A stretch of DNA of 64,000 nt from the NCBI GenBank assembly GCA_946616535.1, contig CAMOJA010000002.1, forward strand, positions 124,001 through 188,000, given 5' to 3'. Below are positions 33,463 through 42,697 of the stretch, one piece after another (position 1 is the stretch's first letter; each line of letters starts with the position of its first letter). The notes beneath the pieces were generated by a model, which had not been told where the DNA came from, made no database searches, and saw nothing but the letters and a program-made list of their open reading frames with translations. This stretch comes from an uncultured Bacteroidales bacterium (GTDB taxonomy: Bacteria; Bacteroidota; Bacteroidia; Bacteroidales; Paludibacteraceae). Made by a program: the position numbers and the translations under genes.

Positions 33463-34383
33463 ATGAAATATATATCAGATAGTGAAATAAGAGCATTAGG
33501 CATTTCTCCTAAAGAGTGTGTAGAGTGGGTACGACTATCATTCAGAATGAAGTATGAAGCCCAATTACCACCCAAAAAGAGTGTACACCCGCAAGGCATA
33601 GATTTTTTTACATCAATGCCATGTTTGCTTCCTCCCCAATACGATAGTTATGGCGTAAAGATAGTATCTCGCATCTGTGGTCGCAAGCCTTCAATAAAAA
33701 GTGACTTACTTCTGTATAAAGCATCAACTGGAGAATTATTATCTTTAATGGATGCGGATTGGATAACACAGATGCGAACGGGAGCCGTGGCAGCTTTAAC
33801 GATAGAGACATTACAAAAAACAAACGCATCGGTGTATTCCTTTATCGGTTTGGGTAGTACGGCAGATGCAACGATGGCATGCTTACAAGCGATTTTACCA
33901 AAGGAAGGGCAATATACTATAAAACTGAAACGATATAAAGATCAAGCAGAATTATTTGCCGTGAAATGGGCTAAAACGAATTATAACTTTGTTATCGTAG
34001 ATGCAAATGATCAGTTGTTGGAGAATTGTGATGTGTTAATATCAGCAGTGACAGAGATGCCAGAGTTGTTTTGTGCAGATGATAATAAATATCCGGAAGG
34101 GATATTGCTTGTTCCTATTCACACGCGCGGATTCCAAAATTGTGACTTGTTCTTTGATAATGTGTTCGCAGATGATAAGGGGCATGTAGAAGGGTTCAAA
34201 TATTTTTCACAGTTTAAGGCTTTTAATGAACTAAGCGAAGTTTTGTTAGGCAAAGTTCAAGGACGCGTAAATAATAAACAACGAATATTAGCTTATAATA
34301 TAGGTATTGGATTGCACGATGTATTGTTTGCTAATAAGATTTATTCAAAGTTGACTAATGACAGAAGATTTGTCAAGATATAA
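33463..34383 (+). CDS. Ornithine cyclodeaminase / mu-crystallin family protein
   Basis: A 306-residue NAD(P)-dependent enzyme-like protein. The N-terminal lobe has the substrate-site pattern KKSVHPQGIDFFTSMPCLLP and GVKIVSR. The Rossmann lobe begins VYSFIGLGSTADATMACLQAI, a variant of the GxGxxA loop, and carries DADWITQMRTGAVAALT, a family block. Members cyclise ornithine, reduce imines or act as alanine dehydrogenase. Here it sits 4 bases after the CMP-AEP synthetase gene and overlaps licD by 26 bases, so it may supply or modify an amino-containing part of the decoration; the real substrate is unknown. The DNA is more AT-rich than the genes before aepX. Confidence 0.8.
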   Translation: MKYISDSEIRALGISPKECVEWVRLSFRMKYEAQLPPKKSVHPQGIDFFTSMPCLLPPQYDSYGVKIVSRICGRKPSIKSDLLLYKASTGELLSLMDADWITQMRTGAVAALTIETLQKTNASVYSFIGLGSTADATMACLQAILPKEGQYTIKLKRYKDQAELFAVKWAKTNYNFVIVDANDQLLENCDVLISAVTEMPELFCADDNKYPEGILLVPIHTRGFQNCDLFFDNVFADDKGHVEGFKYFSQFKAFNELSEVLLGKVQGRVNNKQRILAYNIGIGLHDVLFANKIYSKLTNDRRFVKI

Positions 34384-35155
34384 TCCCCAAGGCTCTATTC
34401 TTAGAAAAGCGCAGCTGCGCGAATTGGAGATTTTGATTGAAGTGGATAAAATATGCCGTAAGCATAAAATAGATTATTTTGTTGATTCAGGCACATTGCT
34501 TGGAGCAGTTAGACATGGCGGCTTTATCCCTTGGGATGATGATTTGGACATTGCTATCCGAAGAGAAGATTTGCCTCGTCTTCGCAAAGCATTGCAAGAA
34601 GAGTTACCGTCTGATATATGTTATCAAGACTGGACAACAGAGGAGAATTATCCTATGACGATAGCGAAAGTGCGTGACAAGCATTCTATTTTTGACGAGT
34701 CGTACTATAGAATGTTAAAAGAAAGAGGTATCTATATTGATATTTTCTTCGTTGAACCATCGTTGCCGTTGTGGTTGAGAAAACCTATAGATTATGTCTA
34801 TATACGATGTATAAGAGGAATGAATAAATTTTCGGATCGTTTTATTGAAATCTTCTTGGGGTATTTGTGTTATCCTATTACCATACTGATAGTAGACTTA
34901 GTTAGATTATGGGGAAAACTATTCCATGTTAAAAAGTTGGGTAGACAATATGGGTGGAAATCTTCGTTGTATGTTAATGAGAATGTTATATTTCCTGTGA
35001 GTGAGATACAATTTGAGGGTCACAAATTCTATGCACCTCATGATGTAGATAAATTTTTGCACACATTGTATGGAGACTATATGCAGATTCCTCCGAAGGA
35101 TAAGCGTATTACACATAACGCTCCAATAACATTTTTAGAAGGATTTAAGAAATAA
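34358..35155 (+). CDS. LicD-family phosphotransferase
   Basis: A 265-residue protein of the LicD/fukutin nucleotidyltransferase-fold family. It shows VDSGTLLGAVRHGGFIPWDDDLDIAI with the DDDLD metal site (about residues 60-65). LicD enzymes move phosphocholine from CDP-choline onto teichoic acids or LPS sugars. In this operon the donor is more likely CMP-AEP from the upstream cytidylyltransferase, giving aminoethylphosphonate on a surface glycan or lipid. A hydrophobic stretch (about 160-190) may bring it to the membrane. It is the last gene of the phosphonate set. Confidence 0.88.
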   Translation: MTEDLSRYNPQGSILRKAQLRELEILIEVDKICRKHKIDYFVDSGTLLGAVRHGGFIPWDDDLDIAIRREDLPRLRKALQEELPSDICYQDWTTEENYPMTIAKVRDKHSIFDESYYRMLKERGIYIDIFFVEPSLPLWLRKPIDYVYIRCIRGMNKFSDRFIEIFLGYLCYPITILIVDLVRLWGKLFHVKKLGRQYGWKSSLYVNENVIFPVSEIQFEGHKFYAPHDVDKFLHTLYGDYMQIPPKDKRITHNAPITFLEGFKK

Positions 35156-35163
35156 TAATAATC

Positions 35164-37587
35164 ATGAATAAAGATCAAATAAAAGCAATTTGGCAGCAAA
35201 CATGGCCGCATTTAGTAGCAATAGTAGCATTTATATTGATTACTATTGTATATTTCGCACCGGAGTTTTTTGAGAATAAGAAACTACCACAGGGAGATGT
35301 TCAGAGTAGTATCGGAATGGGGCAAGATGCTCGGGAGTATCATGAGCGAACAGGGGAATACGTGGACTGGTCGAATGCCATGTTCGGAGGTATGCCTTAT
35401 AATATGTGTTTTACTCAAACATCCAAGAGTGTTTTCAGTAAATTATCATCTGCAATTCGAATAGGTCTTCCTAATAACACTTCGGCATTATTATTTCTAT
35501 ATTTGATAGGCTTCTATATCTTCATGCTATGTGTGGGAAGTAGTCCGTGGATGGGTATGTTAGGAGCGATTGCATTTGCGCTTGCGTCATATAATATCAT
35601 TATTATTGATGCAGGACATGTCAGCAAATGTCTTGTTATTGCGACAATGCCGGCTGTGTTGGGCGGTGTTATACTGACTTATCGGAAGCGCTATGTGGCG
35701 GGTGTTATAGTGACACTTCTCTCGCTTGGTCTTAATGTATATTGGTATCATCAACAGATCTCATATTATCTGTTGATCATGATATTAGCCTTAGTAATTG
35801 CGTATTTCATTGTAGCCATTAAAGAGAAAACGCTAAAAGACTTCTTCATAGCATCGTTTATTCTATTGGGCGTAGCGGTATTGGCAATATTACCAGCAGC
35901 GGATAAATTGGCACCGACGTTGGACTACACCAAAGAAACCATGCGAGGCGGTGCGGTGTTGCATGGTGCGGCAGATAGTGAGGCCGGAAAGTCGGGATTG
36001 AACCGTGACTATGCATTCCAATGGAGTTATGGCAAAGCAGAGACGATGACTTTGCTGATTCCGAATTTCTATGGTGGAAGCAGTAACTATCCGTTGGGTG
36101 ATAAGAGCGAGACGTATAATACGATTAAGAAATATGCAGGCTCGTCACAAGCCAAACAATTTGTTAAGTCCGTCCCGACCTATTGGGGCGATCAGCCTTT
36201 CACTTCCGGTCCTGTATATGCCGGCGCTATCATCTGCTTCTTGTTTATTTTAGGTCTAATGGTGGTTCCGCAGAAAGAGCGTTGGTGGCTTCTCGTTGCA
36301 GCCATTATTGGTATCGTGTTATCGTGGGGACGAAACTTCCCTGTTGTCAACAACTGGCTCTTCGATCATCTGCCGCTTTACAACAAGTTCCGTACACCGA
36401 GTATGGCGCTCGTGATGACCACAACGGCTATGGCGATCATGGGAATGTTGGCTCTCAAAGAAGTCATAGACCGCAAGGTGAGCCTCAAGCAGATAGGCAT
36501 CGCCGGAGGTATTACCGCGGGTTTGTGTTTGATATATGCTATCTTCCCGTCGTTGGCCGGCTCGTTCAGAGGCAGTGTAGATGCACAAATGCCGGACTGG
36601 TTAGTGAACGCTATTATTGCGGATCGTCGACACATGTTGACCGCAGATGCATGGCGCTCGATCGTGTTTATATTGCTGGCATTTGCTGCAATAGCCGCTT
36701 ATACTAAGACCGAAAAATTCAAAAGCAGCGTATTGATCGCTATTATCGGTGTACTGACGCTGATAGACCTTTGGGCGGTTGATAAACATTTCTTGAATGA
36801 CGATCACTTTATTCCGAAAAAGCAACAAGTATGGACGCCATCGGAAGCTGACAAACAAATCTTGGCCGATACTGATCCGGACTATCGCGTGCTGAACTTG
36901 GCATCGAATACGTTCAATGAGTCAAAGACTTCGTATTATCATAAGTCGATCGGCGGCTATAGTCCGGCTAAGTTGCGTCGTTATCAGGATATCATCGACT
37001 ATTATTTCTCCGGTCGCCTGAATATGAATGTGCTGAATATGCTCAATACGCGCTATGTCATCACGCAGCAAGGGGTACAAGTCAATCCGACCGCATTTGG
37101 CAATGCATGGTTCGTGAAGAATATATCTTGGGTGAATACACCGAATGAGGAGATAGAGGCGATTGGCACTGCCGATTTGCATGCTGAGGCATTCATGGAT
37201 ACCTGCTGGCATAGCAAAGTGAAAGGTGAGATTGCCATGACGCAGCCCGCTTTCATCGAGTTGACGAATTATGCAAATCCGGGCAACTTGTTCTATGAGA
37301 GCGAGAGTGCTGAGAATGGTCTTGCGGTCTTCTCAGAGGTTTATTACAAGACTTGGCGGGCATTTATCGATGGCGAAGAAGTACCGGTTCTTCGCGCGAA
37401 CTATATATTACGTGCGATAGAAATTCCTGCGGGTAAGCATCAAATCGAATTTAGATGCAAGGATGAGTTATTAGTGAAATCGCAATGGGTATCTATCGCA
37501 AGTTCGATTGTTGTCGTATTGGTAGTGCTGATAGTATCTCTTATTGGTCTATATCATTCAATGAAAAAGTCACAAATAGAAGATTAA
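35164..37587 (+). CDS. YfhO-family membrane protein
   Basis: An 807-residue integral membrane protein with about a dozen hydrophobic segments in the first 560 residues and a soluble C-terminal domain (about 570-770) before a final membrane helix (VSIASSIVVVLVVLIVSLIGLY). The C-terminal YKTWRAFIDGEEVPVLRANYILRAIEIPAGKH segment is the family signature. Bacillus YfhO is a putative GT-C enzyme implicated in adding sugars to lipoteichoic acid. A similar role, glycosylating the polymer made here on its periplasmic side, is likely but inferred. It lies 8 bases after licD. Confidence 0.85.
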   Translation: MNKDQIKAIWQQTWPHLVAIVAFILITIVYFAPEFFENKKLPQGDVQSSIGMGQDAREYHERTGEYVDWSNAMFGGMPYNMCFTQTSKSVFSKLSSAIRIGLPNNTSALLFLYLIGFYIFMLCVGSSPWMGMLGAIAFALASYNIIIIDAGHVSKCLVIATMPAVLGGVILTYRKRYVAGVIVTLLSLGLNVYWYHQQISYYLLIMILALVIAYFIVAIKEKTLKDFFIASFILLGVAVLAILPAADKLAPTLDYTKETMRGGAVLHGAADSEAGKSGLNRDYAFQWSYGKAETMTLLIPNFYGGSSNYPLGDKSETYNTIKKYAGSSQAKQFVKSVPTYWGDQPFTSGPVYAGAIICFLFILGLMVVPQKERWWLLVAAIIGIVLSWGRNFPVVNNWLFDHLPLYNKFRTPSMALVMTTTAMAIMGMLALKEVIDRKVSLKQIGIAGGITAGLCLIYAIFPSLAGSFRGSVDAQMPDWLVNAIIADRRHMLTADAWRSIVFILLAFAAIAAYTKTEKFKSSVLIAIIGVLTLIDLWAVDKHFLNDDHFIPKKQQVWTPSEADKQILADTDPDYRVLNLASNTFNESKTSYYHKSIGGYSPAKLRRYQDIIDYYFSGRLNMNVLNMLNTRYVITQQGVQVNPTAFGNAWFVKNISWVNTPNEEIEAIGTADLHAEAFMDTCWHSKVKGEIAMTQPAFIELTNYANPGNLFYESESAENGLAVFSEVYYKTWRAFIDGEEVPVLRANYILRAIEIPAGKHQIEFRCKDELLVKSQWVSIASSIVVVLVVLIVSLIGLYHSMKKSQIED

Positions 37588-37602
37588 TATAGCAGGAGTA
37601 TT

Positions 37603-38451
37603 ATGCAAGTAGATATTTCTCAAAAATCGTTAATCATTTGTGGTATCGTTCGCGATTGCGCAAAGGGTATTCAACGCAATCGACCGGTGATCGATCAGTT
37701 GTGCGCAAAAGCGAAAGAAGCAAAAGTAGTATTGTTCGAGAATGATAGTAAGGACGAGACGAAAGATCTTCTTGCCCAATGGGCGCAGGAGTGCAATTAT
37801 GTATATGCGCAATGCGAAAATTTTAATACAATAACTATTCCTACTGCTCAAGAAGCAAGTGGAGTAAATCCTGCTTTCTCTGAGAAACGGATAACAAAGA
37901 TGGCGCATTATAGGAACCAGTATCTCAACTATATTAGAGAGAATGACCTATCAGCAGACTACGTTATTGTAGTTGATTTGGATTTAAAACGAATCGATTT
38001 AGAGGGCATCCTTCACTCGCTGAGCATTGCAGATACTTGGGATATGGTAGCAGCCAACGGAGTAATCTATTCGCCTTCTGCTTTCTTCCGTTGCCGGTAT
38101 AATGATACATATGCACTGGTAGAAAATGGAGAAGAGAAGATGCCTCAAACAGAGCAAAGCATCCGAGAAAAACAGTATAAATGGGCGCGTTTGAAGAAAA
38201 ATATGCCTTTGATGCCGGTATACTCCGCCTTTGGAGGTTTGACAATTTATAAGTATGATGCTTTGAAGGACTGTAAATATTCGGTTCTTAAAAACGAAGA
38301 TCCGAGAGTAGGGGTAAGATGCGAACATTTTGCATTATGCAAACAAATGCGCGAAAAGGGATACGATAGGATATTTATTAACCCGGCAATGAAAGTAGTG
38401 TATGGCTCCTATGGATTAGAGCGACTTTGGAGTAAATTGTGTAGGAGATGA
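37603..38451 (+). CDS. Putative glycosyltransferase (GT69/CMT1-like)
   Basis: A 282-residue cytoplasmic protein resembling the cryptococcal mannosyltransferase 1 (GT69) family found in bacterial glycan loci. The N-terminal LIICGIVRDCAKGIQRN, the LFENDSKDETKDLL block and VVDLDLKRID, a DxD-type site (about residues 124-130), fit a GT-A fold. The C-terminal region contains YSAFGGLTIYKYDALK, a family-like acceptor block. The donor is unknown. Adjacent genes overlap or are within 16 bases, so it belongs to the same transcript. Confidence 0.7.
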   Translation: MQVDISQKSLIICGIVRDCAKGIQRNRPVIDQLCAKAKEAKVVLFENDSKDETKDLLAQWAQECNYVYAQCENFNTITIPTAQEASGVNPAFSEKRITKMAHYRNQYLNYIRENDLSADYVIVVDLDLKRIDLEGILHSLSIADTWDMVAANGVIYSPSAFFRCRYNDTYALVENGEEKMPQTEQSIREKQYKWARLKKNMPLMPVYSAFGGLTIYKYDALKDCKYSVLKNEDPRVGVRCEHFALCKQMREKGYDRIFINPAMKVVYGSYGLERLWSKLCRR

Positions 38452-39656
38452 GACTGAGTGAAAAGATAAAACGTACTATCCCTATAGCCTTTCGCTTATT
38501 AAGGGAACGAATAGTAGCGAGCGTATCGTATCTTATGTCCGATAAAACGATGCGGCGTAATGTGTTTGGCAGAAAGGGATATTCTAAACGCGTGCTTATG
38601 GCTTCAATCCCTAAGGCATTTGACAAAAATCTGCCTAAATATCATACAAATCTGCATGAGATATTTGAAATAGGTCGGATATTTGACCAAATGGGTTACA
38701 TTGTTGATGTGACAACCGATAATAATACGCATATTGACTTATCAAAATACGATGTTATTTTTGACGGACGTAAGATTCAAGCAGAAGTTTGGCGACAGAA
38801 TATACCGGCAAAGACTATTATTTTTAGTCCTGGCGCGCATCCTATCTTTTGTTACGAGGCAACAGTAAAAAAGAATCTTGAGATAAAACAAGAAAAGGGA
38901 ATTTGGTTAACAACCAGCAGTCGTTATCTTGATAGGACACTTACCGGATATTATGTACTCTATTTCCCTGATCATGTAATCGTGTATGGAAACCAATATG
39001 TGCTGGACAATTATCTGAAATATGATACCCGCAAGGAGCGATATTCTTTGCTTCCGGCATTCTATTTCGATTGTCATCAACCCGATATCGCACATAAAGA
39101 TTGGAACAAGGTACGTTCTTCGATTTGCTGGTTTGGAAGCCTTGGCTTGATACACAAGGGTTTGGATATATGTATCGATTTGGCTTTGGCTCATCCGGGG
39201 ATTACGTTGCATATCTGTGGTGCAAGTGTGCGCGAAAAGGAGTTTTGGAACTATTATGGTCCAAAGATAAAGGGTAAAACCAATATCATTAACCACGGAT
39301 TTATCAATATCGAATCTGAAGAGTTCGTGTCTATTATGTCCGAGTGTGCGTTTGTCGTTCACCCCTCTATCTCTGAGGGCGGCTCTCCATCCGTGTTGAA
39401 TGTGGTAGCAAACGGCGGACTGATACCTGTTTGCAGTAAAGCCTGTGGAGTGGATCTACCGGAAGACGGATCAGTAGTGATTGATGAAGTAACATATGAT
39501 GCATTCGAAGGCGCCATCTTGGATGCGATGAAATGGTCCGAAGAGGAACTGAAAGCGAAGGCAACAAGTGCATGTCAATATGTGCGTGAACACTATACCT
39601 TGGATAATTATCGTGCTAATATGTCCAAAATTCTTCACAATTGTGTGAATAATTAA
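38448..39656 (+). CDS. GT-B (GT4-like) glycosyltransferase
   Basis: A 402-residue protein. The C-terminal half has the GT4 donor site: WFGSLGLIHKGLDICIDLA, then HPSISEGGSPSVLNVVANGG, the E-x7-E type block around residue 306. The N-terminal half is less conserved, as usual for acceptor-binding domains. It overlaps its upstream neighbour by 4 bases. It probably uses a nucleotide sugar to extend the glycan; the sugar cannot be told from the sequence. Confidence 0.85.
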   Translation: MRLSEKIKRTIPIAFRLLRERIVASVSYLMSDKTMRRNVFGRKGYSKRVLMASIPKAFDKNLPKYHTNLHEIFEIGRIFDQMGYIVDVTTDNNTHIDLSKYDVIFDGRKIQAEVWRQNIPAKTIIFSPGAHPIFCYEATVKKNLEIKQEKGIWLTTSSRYLDRTLTGYYVLYFPDHVIVYGNQYVLDNYLKYDTRKERYSLLPAFYFDCHQPDIAHKDWNKVRSSICWFGSLGLIHKGLDICIDLALAHPGITLHICGASVREKEFWNYYGPKIKGKTNIINHGFINIESEEFVSIMSECAFVVHPSISEGGSPSVLNVVANGGLIPVCSKACGVDLPEDGSVVIDEVTYDAFEGAILDAMKWSEEELKAKATSACQYVREHYTLDNYRANMSKILHNCVNN

Positions 39657-39667
39657 GATTTAAACCT

Positions 39668-40402
39668 ATGATTTCCATTATCACCATCACCTATAATGCC
39701 GAGCAGTGGTTGGAGCGCACGATGCAAAGTGTGCTTGCGCAGAGTTGCAAGGACTATGAATATATCATCGTGGATGGCGGGTCGAAAGACGGAACAGTAG
39801 ATATCATTCGTCGTCTGGAGCCGGAGTTTAAAGGACGGTTGAGTTGGAAATCCGAGCCGGACAAAGGACTCTATGACGCGATGAATAAAGGTATTGCGCG
39901 TGCGAAAGGCGATTTCCTTTGGTTCGTCAATGCCGGCGATGAGATATATGCTCCGGATACCTTGGCGCATGTTGTGGCTGCGGCGACGGAAGAGACCGAT
40001 ATTGTATATGGCAAAGCGTGCATCGTGAATGCGGAGGGCGTAAAAGTGAGTGAGCATCATAAAGTGACTCCGCCCGATTTACAGCGAAAGCATTTTCTGA
40101 ATGGATTGGTTGTTAGTCACCAAGCGATTTTAGTGCGCCGTGCTATAGCCGGCAATTATAACACAACTTATCGCATCTCGGCAGATTATGATTGGTGTAT
40201 ACGAGCCGTGACTGCTTCGCGGAAAAATGCGTATCTGGATGAGTATATTTGTAAGTTCTTGACCGAAGGTGTGAGTCAGAAACAAAGAAAACGCTCTTGG
40301 GCGGAGCGTTTTCATATCATGCATGCGCATTTTGGTTTGTTACGAACCCTCTGGGCGCATTTTGTGATCGTTCTGAAGTATCCGTTCTCGATTAAGTACT
40401 AA
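39668..40402 (+). CDS. Family 2 glycosyltransferase (WcaE-like)
   Basis: A 244-residue GT-A enzyme with ISIITITYNAEQWLERTMQSV, VDGGSKDGT, DKGLYDAMNKGIARAKGDFLWFVNAGD and SADYDWCIRA. These blocks match the colanic-acid WcaE/PglI-like subgroup, in which NAGD stands for the DxD metal motif. It is the last gene of the plus-strand polysaccharide locus and converges with the MerR gene, overlapping it by 4 bases. No terminator hairpin was seen between them. Confidence 0.9.
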   Translation: MISIITITYNAEQWLERTMQSVLAQSCKDYEYIIVDGGSKDGTVDIIRRLEPEFKGRLSWKSEPDKGLYDAMNKGIARAKGDFLWFVNAGDEIYAPDTLAHVVAAATEETDIVYGKACIVNAEGVKVSEHHKVTPPDLQRKHFLNGLVVSHQAILVRRAIAGNYNTTYRISADYDWCIRAVTASRKNAYLDEYICKFLTEGVSQKQRKRSWAERFHIMHAHFGLLRTLWAHFVIVLKYPFSIKY

Positions 40403-40731
40403 GCCTTAATCATTTTACGAATCTCGCATAGTTCGTCTTTGACGCGCAGGAGGATCTCTACTGCTGCTTGCCGTTCATCCGAGCGCTTGGTATTGCTTTT
40501 CAGTTCTTTTTGAATCGCTTCAATACGGGTGATCTTCAGTTCATCGCGGATATACTTAATGCGCTTGATGAGTTCCTGATCTTCGCGCGTATAATAACGA
40601 TTACCATGCCCGTCTTTGCGGGGATTTAACTCCTTGAACTGCTTCTCCCAATAGCGCAGGGTAGAAACCGGAACTCCGGTCTCTTGCTCCGTTTCACGCA
40701 GCGAGTAATATATTTTTTCTGTAGGCAACAT
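40399..40731 (-). CDS. MerR-family transcriptional regulator
   Basis: A 110-residue protein with an N-terminal winged helix-turn-helix (YYSLRETEQETGVPVSTLRYWEKQF, about residues 8-32) and the NRYYTREDQELIKRI wing region. A coiled-coil tail follows, with no effector-binding Cys pattern, as in the small MerR proteins widespread in Bacteroidota. It is the last gene of the minus-strand run from gldG through parAB and lies 8 bases after the MltD-like gene. Its targets are unknown. Confidence 0.9.
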   Translation of the reverse strand: MLPTEKIYYSLRETEQETGVPVSTLRYWEKQFKELNPRKDGHGNRYYTREDQELIKRIKYIRDELKITRIEAIQKELKSNTKRSDERQAAVEILLRVKDELCEIRKMIKA

Positions 40732-40739
40732 TCCGTTTT

Positions 40740-42113
40740 TTATTTACAGATTTTCAGTTTCTTTCCTTCGCGGATGTTATCGGATTTGAGTCCGTTCCAA
40801 GCTTTGAGTTGTTTGACCGTACAGTGGAATTTCTTTGCGATGCCTCCTAAGGTATCGCCTTTTTTGATGGTATAATAGGTCACGCCGTTCACGCGGTAAG
40901 CACCGGAGATTGAGGTCATTTTCGCTAAGTCTATCTCTGCGCGGCGATTATTGATGAGGCTGTCTGCTTTGTAAGCAAGGATGGCTTGCTCGTTCTCGAT
41001 GAAGGGTCCGATCTTATCGGCAGGCAGGCAGAGTGCGTAGTTCGCTCCGCCGGGAAGTATATCCTTCGAGTACTGCGGATTGAGTCGACGCAATTCGGCC
41101 ATGTCAATATGCAGGTTTTCACTAATCTGCATCAAGTGCATGCGGCGGTTCGTTCGGATTGTATCGGTGAGCAGTGTCTTCTCTGCCGGAGCTTTGCATA
41201 TGCCGTGCTCTTGTCCATACGCCATCGCGTAGTTGGCGGCAATGAAGATCGGCACGTAGTTCCGCGTCTCGCGGGGGAGATAGGGATAGATAGACCAGAA
41301 ATCGCGTTTACCTCCGGCACGACGGATGGCTTTATTCACATTGCCGCTACCGCAGTTGTAGGCTGCTATGACGAGGTTCCAATCGTGGTATACGGCATAC
41401 ATACTGCTTAAGAAACGGCAGGCTGCTTCGGTGGATTTGATAGGATCCATTCGTTCGTCCACTAAAGAGTTCACTTCCAAACCGAAGAGTTTAGCAGTAG
41501 CCGGCATGAACTGCCAAAGACCGGCCGCACCTACATGCGAGCGTGCCATAGGGTTAAGAGCCGACTCGATGATAGGCAGGTTCTTCAGTTCATAGGGCAG
41601 GTCATAGCGCGCTAATGTCTCTTCGAAGATAGGGAAGTAATACTCGCTCATACGCATGAGTTTGGCTACCTGTTTGGGGCTGCGTCGCACATACCATAAT
41701 ATAAACACGCGCACGCGCTCGTTATACGGCATCTCAATCACGCACGGCAGAGCCTGCAGACGAGCTTTATACACCGCGTCGGGCAGGGTAGTGGTGTCGT
41801 GGGTGGCGGTGCAGTCCGTGGTATCCAGCCATCTCAGGCTCCATTCCAACGAACGCATCTCAATATCCGTCAAGTCGCTATCGTTCCATTGTGTGTAGAA
41901 TGGCGGAATGACCGGAACGATAGTATCGATGATTGCTTCCAAACTATCTAATGTCTCAGGTACCATGAGGGTGTCTGCTACCAGCGTATCTACTACGAGG
42001 GTATCGACTGCAATGCTATCGTTGATGCAGTGGGTGTTGAGGCTGTCTGCCACTTCAGCGCGAAGGCTCAAAGCGGCCACTAATCCAATGAATATGGTTA
42101 AAATCTTTTTCAA
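40740..42113 (-). CDS. mltD: MltD-like lytic transglycosylase with C-terminal LysM
   Basis: A 457-residue exported murein hydrolase. A signal peptide (to about 19) precedes a Val/Asp/Thr-rich linker. The SLT catalytic domain has the Glu in PIIESALNPMA, then HVGAAGLWQFMPATAKLFGL and AYNCGSGNVNKAI. LysM motifs follow; the last (YYTIKKGDTLGGIAKKFHCTVKQLKAWNGL) binds peptidoglycan. The enzyme cleaves glycan strands to 1,6-anhydromuropeptides in the periplasm. It overlaps the DUF5683 gene by 4 bases. Confidence 0.92.
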   Translation of the reverse strand: MKKILTIFIGLVAALSLRAEVADSLNTHCINDSIAVDTLVVDTLVADTLMVPETLDSLEAIIDTIVPVIPPFYTQWNDSDLTDIEMRSLEWSLRWLDTTDCTATHDTTTLPDAVYKARLQALPCVIEMPYNERVRVFILWYVRRSPKQVAKLMRMSEYYFPIFEETLARYDLPYELKNLPIIESALNPMARSHVGAAGLWQFMPATAKLFGLEVNSLVDERMDPIKSTEAACRFLSSMYAVYHDWNLVIAAYNCGSGNVNKAIRRAGGKRDFWSIYPYLPRETRNYVPIFIAANYAMAYGQEHGICKAPAEKTLLTDTIRTNRRMHLMQISENLHIDMAELRRLNPQYSKDILPGGANYALCLPADKIGPFIENEQAILAYKADSLINNRRAEIDLAKMTSISGAYRVNGVTYYTIKKGDTLGGIAKKFHCTVKQLKAWNGLKSDNIREGKKLKICK

Positions 42114-42697
42114 AATTGTATAGCTACTTTTAGTTCAGCAGTCTTTTGCTGCTGCAAATCATAATAAATCTGTGGTTCCAAGTTTAAGCTTAGGTTTGGC
42201 GAGATATCGAAGTCAAACAACTGCGCATCGACGTACGCATCAATGAGCGACAGGGCATACACGACGACGATGGCTAATATCGAATAGTCGCGATAGCGTC
42301 GATAGACGCTTTGCCGGTTTTTAAGCGTATTCATCCAGGTCGACGCTCCTCCTACTTGCGATAGCGTGTATCCGTCCGGCAGTACAGCGATATAGGTCTT
42401 ACCGGGATCTTCGCTGACCGTACCGGCTTGGATATCGTTGTATAAATCCAGATAGGCTCCCTTATAACCGCTGTAGCGCCCTTGCATCACGCTGATGGCA
42501 TATCCGCAGCCCATAAATCCGCCGTAAACGATAGGCAGTTTCCAATAGGAACCGTTGTATATCTGTCCGGCACCAGGGGCAATAGCTCCTAACCAGACAG
42601 CCTTACCGGCGTCGGGTTTGCGAATAACGATGCTGTCTTGCTGCGCTTGTGCTATCAGCGGAAGAAGCATCAGTACTATGATCAGCCAGCGTTTCAA
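42110..42697 (-). CDS. DUF5683 membrane protein
   Basis: A 195-residue protein with a signal-like N-terminus (MKRWLIIVLMLLPLIAQA) and the KAVWLGAIAPGAGQIYNGSYWKLPIVYGGFMGCGYAI block typical of DUF5683, a family that in Bacteroidota regularly sits between parB and a lytic transglycosylase. Two or three hydrophobic segments follow, and the C-terminus has strand-like segments. The function is unknown; the conserved neighbourhood suggests a link between chromosome segregation and cell-wall work. It overlaps both neighbours by 4 bases. Confidence 0.85.
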   Translation of the reverse strand: MKRWLIIVLMLLPLIAQAQQDSIVIRKPDAGKAVWLGAIAPGAGQIYNGSYWKLPIVYGGFMGCGYAISVMQGRYSGYKGAYLDLYNDIQAGTVSEDPGKTYIAVLPDGYTLSQVGGASTWMNTLKNRQSVYRRYRDYSILAIVVVYALSLIDAYVDAQLFDFDISPNLSLNLEPQIYYDLQQQKTAELKVAIQF

